From Sinorhizobium sp. A49 (GTDB lineage Bacteria; Pseudomonadota; Alphaproteobacteria; Rhizobiales; Rhizobiaceae), in contig NZ_MUNW01000037.1 of the NCBI RefSeq assembly GCF_002002725.1, forward strand, positions 43,947 to 107,946: a stretch of 64,000 nt of DNA. Direction: 5' to 3'. The notes under the pieces are model-generated. The model was not told the origin of the DNA and did no database searches. It was given only the letters and a program-made list of their open reading frames with translations. Numbering within the stretch: position 1 is the stretch's first letter; every line of letters starts with the position of its first letter. The position numbers and the translations under genes are program-made. Shown piece by piece: positions 39,225 through 47,579 of the stretch.

Positions 39225-40319
39225 TCAGGCGCGATCCGCGACGAAGCGGGCAAGTGCCGGGCCGATCATGGTGATGATCATCAGGCGGGCGGATTGCAAA
39301 GCCATGACGAAGGAGAGGTCGACATTGCTCGACGCCGCGATCACCGCGATGGAATCGAGGCCGCCCGGGCTGGTGGCGAGATAGGCCGTCAGCGGGTCGA
39401 TGCCGGCGACCTTGATCAACAGCAGGGCGAGCAGGCCGGAAAACGAGATCAGCACGAGGATCGAGATCACCGTCGGCACCAGGGCGCGGCGGGCATGGGC
39501 GAGGATCGAGCGGGTGAAGCCGAGGCCGATGTTCCAGCCGAGCAGGCCGTAACAGAGCGCCAGCAGCCATTGCGGCAGTTCGGTGGTCATGACGCCGCTG
39601 ACATTGAGCACGGCACCGACGAGGAACGGCATCAGGAAAGCGCCGGCAGGCACGCGCAGCATCCGGCCGGCAAAGGCTGCACCGAGCCCGACGGCAAGCG
39701 TTGCCAGGAACGGGAGCACAGAGACCGGCTCGAACCAGACGATCGCGGTTTCAGCCTCGGCGCCGGTTACCCAGAGATGGGCGACCATCGTCGCTGTGCT
39801 GGCCACGAAGATGACGCGCAGATACTGCATGAATGCGACCAGGCGTGCATCGGCGCCATAGGCATCCGCCATCATCAGCATGGTCGAGGCGGCACCCGCA
39901 GACGAGCCCCAGATTGCGGTCGTGCCCGGCAGGATGCGCATGCGGGTGATCACCCAGCCGCAGAGCGTGCTGACGGCGATAACGGAAAGAATGACCCCGA
40001 GGAACAGCGGCCAGTTGCCGGAAAAGGTGCCGAGCATGCCCGGTGTCATCGCGCCGGCGATCATCATAGCCAGAATGAACTGCACGCAAAAATATACCTG
40101 CTTGGGCAGGCGAATGGTGCTGCCGTTCATGCCGAAGAGCACGGCCGCCAGCATCGGCCCCATCAGTAATCCGGCGGGGATGCCAAGCAATTCGAGGGCC
40201 ACCGTAAAGACCAGGGAGACCAGCGTGAGAAGCAGCCACTGCAGCGCCGGCGCCAGGCGGCCGATACCGACGGGTGCCGGAGGGGTGGGCATTGCGGGCT
40301 GGTCGGGCTTCAAGGGCAT
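39225..40319 (-). CDS. AbrB-type integral membrane protein (putative ammonia monooxygenase family)
   Basis: This 364-residue protein has about ten hydrophobic segments with two repeated halves, each containing the Gly-rich block (LLGIPAGLLMGPMLAAVLFG and LRVPAGAFLMPFLVGAVLNV). The family is annotated as AbrB or 'ammonia monooxygenase', but neither enzymatic role is established; a transport role is more likely. SSAGAASTMLMMADAYGADA and TSPGGLDSIAVIAASSNVDL are further conserved stretches. It stands alone, transcribed leftward, between the ECF operon and a divergent helicase gene. Confidence 0.85.
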   Translation of the reverse strand: MPLKPDQPAMPTPPAPVGIGRLAPALQWLLLTLVSLVFTVALELLGIPAGLLMGPMLAAVLFGMNGSTIRLPKQVYFCVQFILAMMIAGAMTPGMLGTFSGNWPLFLGVILSVIAVSTLCGWVITRMRILPGTTAIWGSSAGAASTMLMMADAYGADARLVAFMQYLRVIFVASTATMVAHLWVTGAEAETAIVWFEPVSVLPFLATLAVGLGAAFAGRMLRVPAGAFLMPFLVGAVLNVSGVMTTELPQWLLALCYGLLGWNIGLGFTRSILAHARRALVPTVISILVLISFSGLLALLLIKVAGIDPLTAYLATSPGGLDSIAVIAASSNVDLSFVMALQSARLMIITMIGPALARFVADRA

Positions 40320-40700
40320 TCTCCGGCATTGCCTCAGGCGGCGTTCGCGTTCGCCTCCGCCTGATCAGTTTGGCGCGGACAGTCCCGTCGATGGGGCGAT
40401 ACGCCGCGCAACCGCTCGTTAGCAGCATTGCGCGCGGGCATTCAAGCGGCAGGCAACCCACAGGGCAAGAATTGGCCACAGCCGACACGGCGGGAGATCG
40501 GGATCGCTGGCTGGACAGTGCTGGAGCGGCGCCCGTGCCTTTGAGCGGTCGAGATGCGGCGCTCCTCCGGCTGAAAGGTCTGCGATATCAGGCATTTCCG
40601 GTGCAGGATTTGGCGAAACGGCCCGGTCAGAGTGCGGCCGCCGGCTGCCGGCCGGAAATCCGGGCTTGCTTGTCACCCCCGAATCCTGACACTTCGCGTC
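40320..40700. other. Divergent intergenic region, nothing recognised
   Basis: These 381 bases lie between the AbrB-type gene and the RecD-like gene. No ribosome site is clear before the helicase ATG, and no repeat or coding frame was recognised. Confidence 0.45.
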
Positions 40701-41828
40701 ATGCAATTTGCTCCGCAACAGGACGAGGCCCTCAAGGCCGTTTCGCAATGGCTGAAGGAAGGCCGCTCGCCGCTCTTCCGGCTGTTCGGTTATGCCGGCA
40801 CCGGCAAGACGACGCTTGCGCGCCATTTCGCCGAGCATGTGGATGGCGACGTGCTTTTTGCCGCCTTTACCGGCAAGGCCGCCCAGGTCCTGCGCTCCAA
40901 GGGGGCGAGCAACGCCAAGACCATCCACTCGCTGATCTACCGGCCACGCGGCGAGGAGGAGGTTTCCGACGAGGAAACCGGCAAGACCTCGATCGCGCCG
41001 ATGTTTTCCATCAACCGCCAGAGCCCGGTCGCCAAGGCGGCGCTGATCATCGTCGACGAATGCTCGATGGTCGACGAGGCGCTCGGCAAGGACCTGATGA
41101 GCTTCGGCACGCCGATCCTGGTTCTGGGCGATCCCGGCCAGTTGCCGCCGGTGACCGGCGGCGGTTACTTCACCAATCAGGACCCGGATTACCTGCTGAC
41201 CGACATTCATCGCCAGGCCCGCGACAACCCGATCATTCGCCTCGCGATGCAGGTGCGCGAAGGCAACGAGATCATGCACGGCGACTACGGCACCACCCAG
41301 GTGATCGGTCGCGGGCAGGTCAACCAGGAACTGGTGCTGGAGGCCGACCAGGTGCTGGTCGGCACCAACAAGACCCGGCGGCGCTACAACCAGCGGCTTC
41401 GCGAGCTCAAGGGCTTTACCAGCGAATATCCGCAATCCGGCGACAAGCTGGTGTGCCTCAGGAACGATCCGGCCAAGGGCCTCCTCAACGGCTCGCTCTG
41501 GCAGGTCATGAGTTCGTCGAAGGAAACGGTGAAGCCCGGCATCAACCTGATGATCCGTCCCGAGGACGACGACATGGATCGCGGTGCCGCCAAGATCAAG
41601 CTCTTGAAGGCGGCCTTCGAAGAGGTCGAGGGCGAAATCCCCTGGACGACCCGCAAGCGCTACGACGAGTTCGACTTCGGCTATGCGCTGACGGTACACA
41701 AGGCGCAGGGCTCGCAGTGGAACAACGTCGTGCTGTTCGACGAGAGCTGGGCCTTCCGCGATACCCGCGAGCGCTGGCTCTATACCGCCATCACCCGTGC
41801 CGCCGAGCGCCTGACGATCGTTCGCTGA
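40701..41828 (+). CDS. RecD-like ATP-dependent DNA helicase
   Basis: This 375-residue superfamily 1B helicase is much shorter than RecD. Walker A is FRLFGYAGTGKTTLARHFAE (residues 27-46), Walker B is ALIIVDECSMVDEALGKDLM and motif III is ILVLGDPGQLPPVTGGGYFT. The last 60 residues, FGYALTVHKAQGSQWNNVVL, then LYTAITRAAERLTIV, form the UvrD-like C-terminal motor with motifs V and VI. This compact form occurs in many rhizobia and phages, with a likely role in DNA repair. It stands alone; no recB or recC genes are seen. Confidence 0.92.
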   Translation: MQFAPQQDEALKAVSQWLKEGRSPLFRLFGYAGTGKTTLARHFAEHVDGDVLFAAFTGKAAQVLRSKGASNAKTIHSLIYRPRGEEEVSDEETGKTSIAPMFSINRQSPVAKAALIIVDECSMVDEALGKDLMSFGTPILVLGDPGQLPPVTGGGYFTNQDPDYLLTDIHRQARDNPIIRLAMQVREGNEIMHGDYGTTQVIGRGQVNQELVLEADQVLVGTNKTRRRYNQRLRELKGFTSEYPQSGDKLVCLRNDPAKGLLNGSLWQVMSSSKETVKPGINLMIRPEDDDMDRGAAKIKLLKAAFEEVEGEIPWTTRKRYDEFDFGYALTVHKAQGSQWNNVVLFDESWAFRDTRERWLYTAITRAAERLTIVR

Positions 41829-41867
41829 CGTCGGCGTGCACCGGGGTTTCGATGCGAGGAGACCAGC

Positions 41868-42227
41868 GTGCCGATCAACCGGATCATCCTTTACGCCCAT
41901 GAGGTGGAAGCGACCGTTGGCTTCTACGAGAAGCACTTCGGCTTTCGAGCATCGCGCGAGGCGGGAGACCGGATCGTCGAGCTGATCCCGGGGGATGGCG
42001 GCGCCAGCCTGATGATCCATCCGGCGGCCAAGGGACAGCGGCGCGGCCAGTCCCTGGTCAAGCTGGTGTTCGATATCCGGGATGTCGAGGCCTTTTGCGC
42101 GCGCTCAGCGGCCGAAGGGCTGGTGTTCGGGGCGATCCATGCGGGCGATGGCTATGTTTTCGCCAACGCGAAGGACCCGAGCGACAATCCGATCTCGGTT
42201 TCCAGCCGGGCCTTCCGCAACGGGTGA
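41868..42227 (+). CDS. VOC-family (glyoxalase/bleomycin-resistance fold) protein
   Basis: This 119-residue protein is one vicinal-oxygen-chelate domain pair. NRIILYAHEVEATVGFYEKH and FGFRASREAGDRIVELIPGD make up the first beta-alpha-beta-beta-beta unit, and KLVFDIRDVEAFCARSAAEG, with FANAKDPSDNPISVSSR, the second. His and Glu ligands of a metal site (position of His in YAHEVE, Glu in VELIPG) are present. The substrate is unknown. It starts 39 bases after the helicase gene in the same direction, so it may be cotranscribed without a functional link. Confidence 0.85.
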   Translation: MPINRIILYAHEVEATVGFYEKHFGFRASREAGDRIVELIPGDGGASLMIHPAAKGQRRGQSLVKLVFDIRDVEAFCARSAAEGLVFGAIHAGDGYVFANAKDPSDNPISVSSRAFRNG

Positions 42228-42271
42228 CTGCCATCTTGGCGGTGGAGCAGATGCTCGGCTGACCAGATCTT

Positions 42272-42946
42272 CTACCGCTTGGTTGCCATCCACAGGACAT
42301 GGCGTGCGCCGCCACGCTTGCCGTTGGCGCGCACATTGACCTCGTCGGTGGCAAAGCCGACCTCGCGCAATCGGCGGGTAAAAGCGCTATCCGGCGCCGA
42401 CGACCAGACGGCAAGCACGCCGTTGGCACGCAGCGCCGCCTTGGCGGCGCGCAGCCCGGTGTGGTTGTAGAGACTGTCGTTGGAAGGGCGCGTCAGGCCA
42501 TCCGGGCCATTGTCGACATCGAGCAGGATGGCATCGTAAGCGGCCGTCTTCGAGCGGATCAGCGCGCCGACATCGCCGATATGGATATCGACCCTGGGAT
42601 CGTCGAGCGTGCCCTTGTGCAGCTCCGCCATCGGCCCGCGCGCCCACTCGACGACGGCAGGCACGAGCTCTGCGACGACCACCCTGGAATCCTCAGGCAG
42701 GGCGCCGAGGGCGGCGCGCAAGGTGAAGCCCATGCCGAGCCCGCCGATCAGCATGCAGGCGTTTTTCCGGCCGGCGATCCGCTCGCAGCTCAGCGTTGCC
42801 AGTGCCTCTTCCGAACCGCTCAGCCGGCTGTTCATCAGTTCCGTCGAGCCGAGCATGATGGAAAACTCGCTGCCGCGTTGCTTCAGGCGCAACTCGTCAC
42901 CGTCACCGGGAATGGTTGCGCGGTCTAGCTGGATCCAGGGAAGCAT
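42272..42946 (-). CDS. Spermidine-synthase-like methyltransferase-fold protein
   Basis: This 224-residue protein has a Rossmann methyltransferase-like core. ACMLIGGLGMGFTLRAALGA is the S-adenosyl/dcSAM-binding Gly motif, VVVAELVPAVVEWARGPMAE carries the acidic ribose-binding residue, and IHIGDVGALI and DAILLDVDNGPDGLTR follow. The polyamine-synthase gatekeeper and putrescine-binding residues are not evident, so true aminopropyl transfer is doubtful. Proteins of this type are widespread in rhizobia, with function unknown. It is convergent with the VOC gene. Confidence 0.82.
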   Translation of the reverse strand: MLPWIQLDRATIPGDGDELRLKQRGSEFSIMLGSTELMNSRLSGSEEALATLSCERIAGRKNACMLIGGLGMGFTLRAALGALPEDSRVVVAELVPAVVEWARGPMAELHKGTLDDPRVDIHIGDVGALIRSKTAAYDAILLDVDNGPDGLTRPSNDSLYNHTGLRAAKAALRANGVLAVWSSAPDSAFTRRLREVGFATDEVNVRANGKRGGARHVLWMATKR

Positions 42947-43144
42947 CGGGGTCTCTCACTTGCGTCGTTTGGGCGCCTCGTAACATGAGCGTGGCATTGA
43001 AGACATCACATTATCGATGATCCCTCGGGAATTGCGCCCGAATTGACCCCGCATCTGCGGGCGCAGACGCAGCATCGTCTCATCCCCAGGCGGGCACGGG
43101 ATGACGAGGCGAAAAGCCTGCCAGCGCGGCTGATGACGCCCCTG

Positions 43145-43825
43145 TTACTCCGCGGCGATCATGCCTGACAGCACCGCCTTGGCGATGGCCTGGAAGCGGT
43201 TGTGGGCATTGAATTTGCGGATGATTCCGGCTTCGAGCGTGAGGGCTGCGGCCAGATCCATCTCCATCAGCCGGGCGATGCGCGAGGCCGGGTATCCTTC
43301 GGCCATGAAGGTCAGGCATTCGCTTTCGATCGGCGAGAGGTGCACATGTGCCGTGTCGTCGGACTGTGGCTCGCCATTCCCGGCTTCGCTTTCCAGAAGT
43401 TCGGCGATGCGTTGCATCTGCCGGCGAAGATTGGATTGCTGGGCGGCCAGTTCCCGCCGCCGCGACAGCAGCGCCTCCTTGAACAGCCGGTCGGCCTCGG
43501 CCTGGTCATCGGCAGCGGCGAGGCTTGAAAGCAGCTCCTGGATCGTGGCGATCGGCATGTCGATTTCGCGGCAGGCGTTGATGACGGCCATGCGCCGGAT
43601 GTGGTCCGCTCCATAGACCCGCATCGGCCCCATGCGGGCCGCGATCAGCAGGCCTTTCTCCTCATAGAAATGCAGGGTGCGGTGGGTGACGCCGAAGGCA
43701 TCGGCCATATCGGCGATTGCAAGCGGGCTTGAAGGGTCGTGGTGAGGCAGCGGCAGTTTGGGCAGGTAGCCGTCACGTTCGGGCGCCGCCAGCACGCCCT
43801 CGTATTTCCAGTGGTCTCGCGGCAT
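43145..43825 (-). CDS. MerR-family regulator with a LuxR-like C-terminal domain
   Basis: This 226-residue protein has an N-terminal MerR winged helix (about residues 36-105): IADMADAFGVTHRTLHFYEE, then KGLLIAARMGPMRVYGADHI and a coiled coil. The C-terminal 60 residues, LSPIESECLTFMAEGYPASR, IARLMEMDLAAALTLEAGII and RKFNAHNRFQAIAKAVLSG, have the register of the LuxR/GerE four-helix DNA-binding domain. The order MerR, coiled coil, GerE-like domain is unusual. There are no metal-binding Cys of the MerR/CueR kind. It stands alone and could be autoregulated. Confidence 0.82.
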   Translation of the reverse strand: MPRDHWKYEGVLAAPERDGYLPKLPLPHHDPSSPLAIADMADAFGVTHRTLHFYEEKGLLIAARMGPMRVYGADHIRRMAVINACREIDMPIATIQELLSSLAAADDQAEADRLFKEALLSRRRELAAQQSNLRRQMQRIAELLESEAGNGEPQSDDTAHVHLSPIESECLTFMAEGYPASRIARLMEMDLAAALTLEAGIIRKFNAHNRFQAIAKAVLSGMIAAE

Positions 43826-44241
43826 ATCGATGGTCCCCGGTTGACGCCGCCGCGCGCCCGTTCAAGGCAGAGGAGGCCGGCGTCACGCTTCGATTTGCTG
43901 CATAATTGATCCCGATATCGCTGCCGATTTACGGAATTATGCCGCACGCATCAGGATGCCGTCACGACCGTCCGTGACCGGAAGCGGAACGGATCCGCAC
44001 TCCGAAGCCACCGTCTGTCGTCGACGATAGCGCCTGCTGCTCGGCTGGGGCACACCGCGCCAAGGGCGCGATTACTGCTGACAATTGTGCTTGCCTGACG
44101 AGCAACCAGGCACCAATTCCCAACGCATGGCCACACCGTATACGCGAATCGCATATATGAATAGTGCTTAATATTGCAGGAGAAATGCTGGTTCGAGCTG
44201 TGGCGGCGGAGCCTCCCCGGCGCCCGGAACCATGGCTTTCG
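43826..44241. other. Intergenic region with an interrupted palindrome
   Basis: GCATAATT (43900-43907) pairs with AATTATGC (43935-43942). The same arms, with different centre sequence, recur at 45728-45775, so this looks like a scattered rhizobial intergenic repeat. The rest of the stretch, including an AT-rich patch around 44140-44170, shows no gene. Confidence 0.5.
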
Positions 44242-45375
44242 TCAGTGGCCGACGACCTTGAGCGGGCTCTTGGCGCTGAGGATGAAGAGAGGCTCATCGC
44301 CGCGCAGCGGCGCCAGTTGCTGCTGGCAGGACCAGGCCTTTTCGAAGCTGTCGCGGGTCAGGAGCTTGCGATACTGCGCAGTCGCCGTCATGCAATCCAT
44401 CAGCGGGCTCTGGATCTGTTCCTCGCTGGCGTGGGTGTAGATCTCGCCATCCAGAGAGAACAGTTCGGATGCCAGCGACATGCTTTCGAACAGCAGGTCC
44501 GGTTCGCTCTTCAGCCGTTCGCTGGTGATGAAATCCTGCCGGAGCGGCACGCCTTCGCCGTCATGCTTGAGCGTCACGCGCACACCGGCCGCCGGCGCAT
44601 CGTACCAGGTCAGGTCGAGTGAAAACGACAGCGCGGCATTGCGCGACACCGGCCGTCCCGTGTCGCCATCGGTGGCGCGCGCCAGCGTCTTGTGGCGCTG
44701 GGCAGCGGTGCGAAGGGCGGTGGCGAAGGCTTTGAGATCGCTGTTCTGGTCGCCTGAAACGATGACGTTGACGGACGGCAGCACACGCTCGGTCGCATAG
44801 CGGCCGTTGAACAGCTTCGCTTGCGCATCGATATCCAGCGTCATCTCCGGCGAGGGCAGGGGCGCAAACAACAGCAGCGGCAGCACGGACAGAACGGCCA
44901 GTGGCGAAGACAACGGCGCCGGCGGCCAAGCCGTCTTCTGGCCGGGAAGGCGCTTCCTGGTCAGCTTCGGCTGGCGGGCATGCGGCTCGGCGGCACTGGC
45001 CGCATCGATCCGTTGCCGGCTGTATTCGGGCACATAGGTGCCTTTGGGAATGACCAGACGCCATTCGTCGCTAGCGCCGTCGGTCTCATAGTAGACCTTG
45101 AGCAATTTGCGCAGCTTGCCCGCATGCACCCGCACCAGCGGGTCGCTGTCGGCATTGAACGCCTGGGGGCGATCGAAGACGTCGATGGCGATCGAATAGC
45201 CCTTCAGTTGCGGGCCTTCGCCGATCATCTCCTTGTCGACGACATAGGCGAGAAAAGCGCGCAGGCGTTCGGAACGTGCAAAAGCCTTGCTCTCGAGGAT
45301 GCGGCGCAGCATCTGCCGGATCGTCTCGTTGCAGGGTCTTTCGACCGTCGTCATCGGTTGTTGCTCCAGATTCAT
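44242..45375 (-). CDS. Membrane protein with a DNA-binding-like N-terminal domain
   Basis: This 377-residue protein begins with a domain (about residues 15-120: MLRRILESKAFARSERLRAF and QLKGYSIAIDVFDRPQAFNA, ending in PKGTYVPEYS). The same N-terminal layout occurs ahead of adenylate cyclases and TPR proteins in rhizobia and looks like a winged-helix effector module. One transmembrane helix follows (about 155-172). The periplasmic part (about 173-377) matches no family I recognise. This resembles one-component membrane regulators of the CadC type. An alternative start at 45354 has GGAG nine bases upstream. Confidence 0.68.
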   Translation of the reverse strand: MNLEQQPMTTVERPCNETIRQMLRRILESKAFARSERLRAFLAYVVDKEMIGEGPQLKGYSIAIDVFDRPQAFNADSDPLVRVHAGKLRKLLKVYYETDGASDEWRLVIPKGTYVPEYSRQRIDAASAAEPHARQPKLTRKRLPGQKTAWPPAPLSSPLAVLSVLPLLLFAPLPSPEMTLDIDAQAKLFNGRYATERVLPSVNVIVSGDQNSDLKAFATALRTAAQRHKTLARATDGDTGRPVSRNAALSFSLDLTWYDAPAAGVRVTLKHDGEGVPLRQDFITSERLKSEPDLLFESMSLASELFSLDGEIYTHASEEQIQSPLMDCMTATAQYRKLLTRDSFEKAWSCQQQLAPLRGDEPLFILSAKSPLKVVGH

Positions 45376-45818
45376 TCGCCGCGAACTTTATGAAGGTGAT
45401 CGAAGGGCAGACTATGGCCATTCGATGTGATTCGGAAATTTAGGCTCAAAAAAAGCTGTTGTCAGGAGTGCTTTGCGCCAAACTTGAGTTTTATCTGAAA
45501 TAAAAGCAAGAAATGCGACCATCTCCCTGTGGCAGAACGTAGCGGTACCGTGATTGCGGGCCCTGCGCCGCCGGAATTCATACCGGTCGAGTACCCTGGG
45601 TCGAGCCAACCCCATGTGTCTGATTGCATGTTAGGTCCCACTAATGTCGAGGTTTCGTCAAGAGATTGCCAGCAATCAAGCGACGCGGGGCCACGACTTT
45701 CGTTGGCGGACGTACTCTTTGGAATTGCTGCATAATCTTGGTCTCAAACCGTTTTCGGTTTTTGCAATTATGCAGTAGAAGATTGCATTGACATTGCCCG
45801 CCTCTGGAAAGTTCCGAC
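45376..45818. other. Divergent region upstream of pdxJ with an interrupted palindrome
   Basis: CTGCATAAT (45728-45736) and ATTATGCAG (45767-45775) form an interrupted palindrome, with AAACCGTTTTCGGTTT between them as a second hairpin. It lies 43 bases before the pdxJ ATG and may be the pdxJ leader. Nothing else was recognised in these 443 bases. Confidence 0.5.
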
Positions 45819-46571
45819 ATGCCCGCAAAATTGTCCGTGAATCTGAATGCCGTTGCCATGCTGCGCAACCGGCGCGATCTTCCCTGGCCGTCCGTCACTG
45901 CGCTCGGCCGCATTGCTCTCGAAGCCGGCGCAAGCGGGCTGACGGTGCATCCGCGCCCCGATCAGCGCCATGTGCGCTTTTCCGATCTGCAGCCGATCCG
46001 CGATCTCATCGACGACGAATTTTCTGCGACCGAATTCAACATGGAAGGCTATCCGAACGAGGAGTTTCTGCGCCTTGTCGAAACCCATGAGCCGGAGCAG
46101 GTGACGCTGGTGCCCGATGATCCGGCACAGGCGACCTCCGACCATGGCTGGGACTTCCGCAAGAACCACAACCTGCTCGGCAGCGTCGTCGGCAGGCTGA
46201 AGAAGAAGGGTTTTCGCGTCTCGCTGTTTGCCGACGGCGACGAGGACGTGGAAGCGCTGCGCATCGCCAAGGAAACCGGTGCCGACCGTATCGAGCTTTA
46301 TACCGGCCCCTATGGCGGCTGCTACGACGACCCGGACAAGGCGGAGAAGATTGCAGCCGAACTCGGCCGCACGGCAGAAATCGCCGCCAGCCTCGGGCTC
46401 GAGGTCAATGCCGGCCATGACCTGACGGTCGCCAACCTGCCGCTTCTCGCCAGGCACATCCCTAACCTCGCCGAAGTGTCGATCGGCCACGGCCTGACGG
46501 CGGACGCGCTGGAATACGGCATGGCCGAAAGCGTGCGCCGCTTCCGCCGGGCCTGCGGGCAGACGGTTTGA
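45819..46571 (+). CDS. pdxJ: Pyridoxine 5'-phosphate synthase
   Basis: This 250-residue TIM-barrel enzyme condenses 3-amino-2-oxopropyl phosphate with 1-deoxyxylulose 5-phosphate to form pyridoxine 5'-phosphate, the last ring-forming step of the DXP-dependent vitamin B6 route. Blocks seen: [14 protein letters not shown] at the N-terminus; [55 protein letters not shown]; and [20 protein letters not shown]. The sequence is full length. A tandem hairpin follows the stop. The gene is not linked to the other pdx genes here. Confidence 0.96.
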   Translation: MPAKLSVNLNAVAMLRNRRDLPWPSVTALGRIALEAGASGLTVHPRPDQRHVRFSDLQPIRDLIDDEFSATEFNMEGYPNEEFLRLVETHEPEQVTLVPDDPAQATSDHGWDFRKNHNLLGSVVGRLKKKGFRVSLFADGDEDVEALRIAKETGADRIELYTGPYGGCYDDPDKAEKIAAELGRTAEIAASLGLEVNAGHDLTVANLPLLARHIPNLAEVSIGHGLTADALEYGMAESVRRFRRACGQTV

Positions 46572-46580
46572 TCTGATCAT

Positions 46581-46628
46581 TTACCGGCAACGCCCGACGT
46601 TGCCGGTAACGCCCGACGTTGCCGGCAA
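46581..46628. repeat. Tandem hairpin unit after pdxJ
   Basis: The first hairpin has perfect 12-base arms TTACCGGCAACG (46581-46592) and CGTTGCCGGTAA (46598-46609). The loop CCCGA and arm sequence repeat once more immediately downstream as GGTAACGCCCGACGTTGCC, giving a second, slightly imperfect hairpin. It could terminate or protect the pdxJ mRNA. Confidence 0.6.
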
Positions 46629-46833
46629 CCAGGACCGGCTTGAACGGCATGCCGCTGCTGCCCGCCGCCCGCAAAGTGCGTTGCGCGCAGATCGGCCCGG
46701 CGAACATCCGTGTAAAGGAAACAGCAAGCCCGGCCGTCGGGGGAGGCGTCGCGCCCGCCGGCTCCAGGGACGTCAGTGCGAGACCTTTCTCCTTGCCGCC
46801 TGCCGCTGATGCGAAATTCGTGAGACAGCCGAT

Positions 46834-47457
46834 ATGAAAGACATTTTCGTCGTTACCCACACGCAGTCCGTCCATCACGAAGAGGACAAGGTGGGAGGCT
46901 GGTACGACACCGAGCTGACGGCGCGGGGCCAGGAGGACGCGGCGGCAACGGCCGAGCGGCTGCGGGCCTTCGCCGGCGAGAAAGAGGTGGAGATCTACAG
47001 CTCCGATCTGCGTCGGGCCGCGCAGACGGCGGCTGCAATTGCAAAACGTTTCCAACGGCCGGTGGCCGAGACCGCCGATCTCCGGGAAATCAGCTACGGC
47101 GTGGCGGGCGGCAAACCCCAGGCGTGGCTCGACGCACGCTATAGCCCGGCGCCGGACGACAACCGGCTCGATTTTTCCTGCGGGATCGATGGCGCGGAAA
47201 CGCGCCGCGACGTGGCCGCCCGGGTCTATCCGTGCGTGAACGCGATCGTCGCGCGGCCGTGCGAGACGCAAATCATCGTCACTCATGGCTTCACGTTGAC
47301 GTTGGTGCTTGCGGCCTGGATGAAGATCCCGATCGACGCCTGCGGTTTCCTCAGCTTCCCGGAAAAATCCGGCAGCATCACGCATCTGCGCCAGGACGAA
47401 TTCTTCCGGAATCGGGCTGTTGTCAGGCTCGCGGATGCCTCGCATCTGAGGTGCTGA
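46834..47457 (+). CDS. Histidine phosphatase family (phosphoglycerate mutase-like) protein
   Basis: This 207-residue phosphatase of the RHG superfamily has a variant active site. FVVTHTQSVHHEEDKVGG occupies the R-H-G block, but the catalytic RHG is THT here, keeping the His. YSSDLRRAAQTAAAIAKRFQ supplies the second Arg block and IIVTHGFTLTLVLAAWM the second catalytic His. The substrate is unknown, and loss of the first Arg of RHG makes activity uncertain. It stands alone after pdxJ, with an unremarkable 205-base gap following the tandem hairpin. Confidence 0.8.
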   Translation: MKDIFVVTHTQSVHHEEDKVGGWYDTELTARGQEDAAATAERLRAFAGEKEVEIYSSDLRRAAQTAAAIAKRFQRPVAETADLREISYGVAGGKPQAWLDARYSPAPDDNRLDFSCGIDGAETRRDVAARVYPCVNAIVARPCETQIIVTHGFTLTLVLAAWMKIPIDACGFLSFPEKSGSITHLRQDEFFRNRAVVRLADASHLRC

Positions 47458-47579
47458 GCGCATCAGCCATCCTTCACGATGGCCAGCGGTAATTTTGCGA
47501 CCGAAGTTGCATCTGACCGCACCCATCCTGTCGCAAGACTGCTATAGGTTGAGCCAATGTTTTCCCATCTGTGCGGCCA

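Noticed and set aside
38970..40169. 399-codon plus-strand frame opposite the AbrB-type gene
   Set aside because: It is antisense to a ten-helix membrane protein; the plus-strand product is His/Gly/Asp/Arg-rich without any domain.
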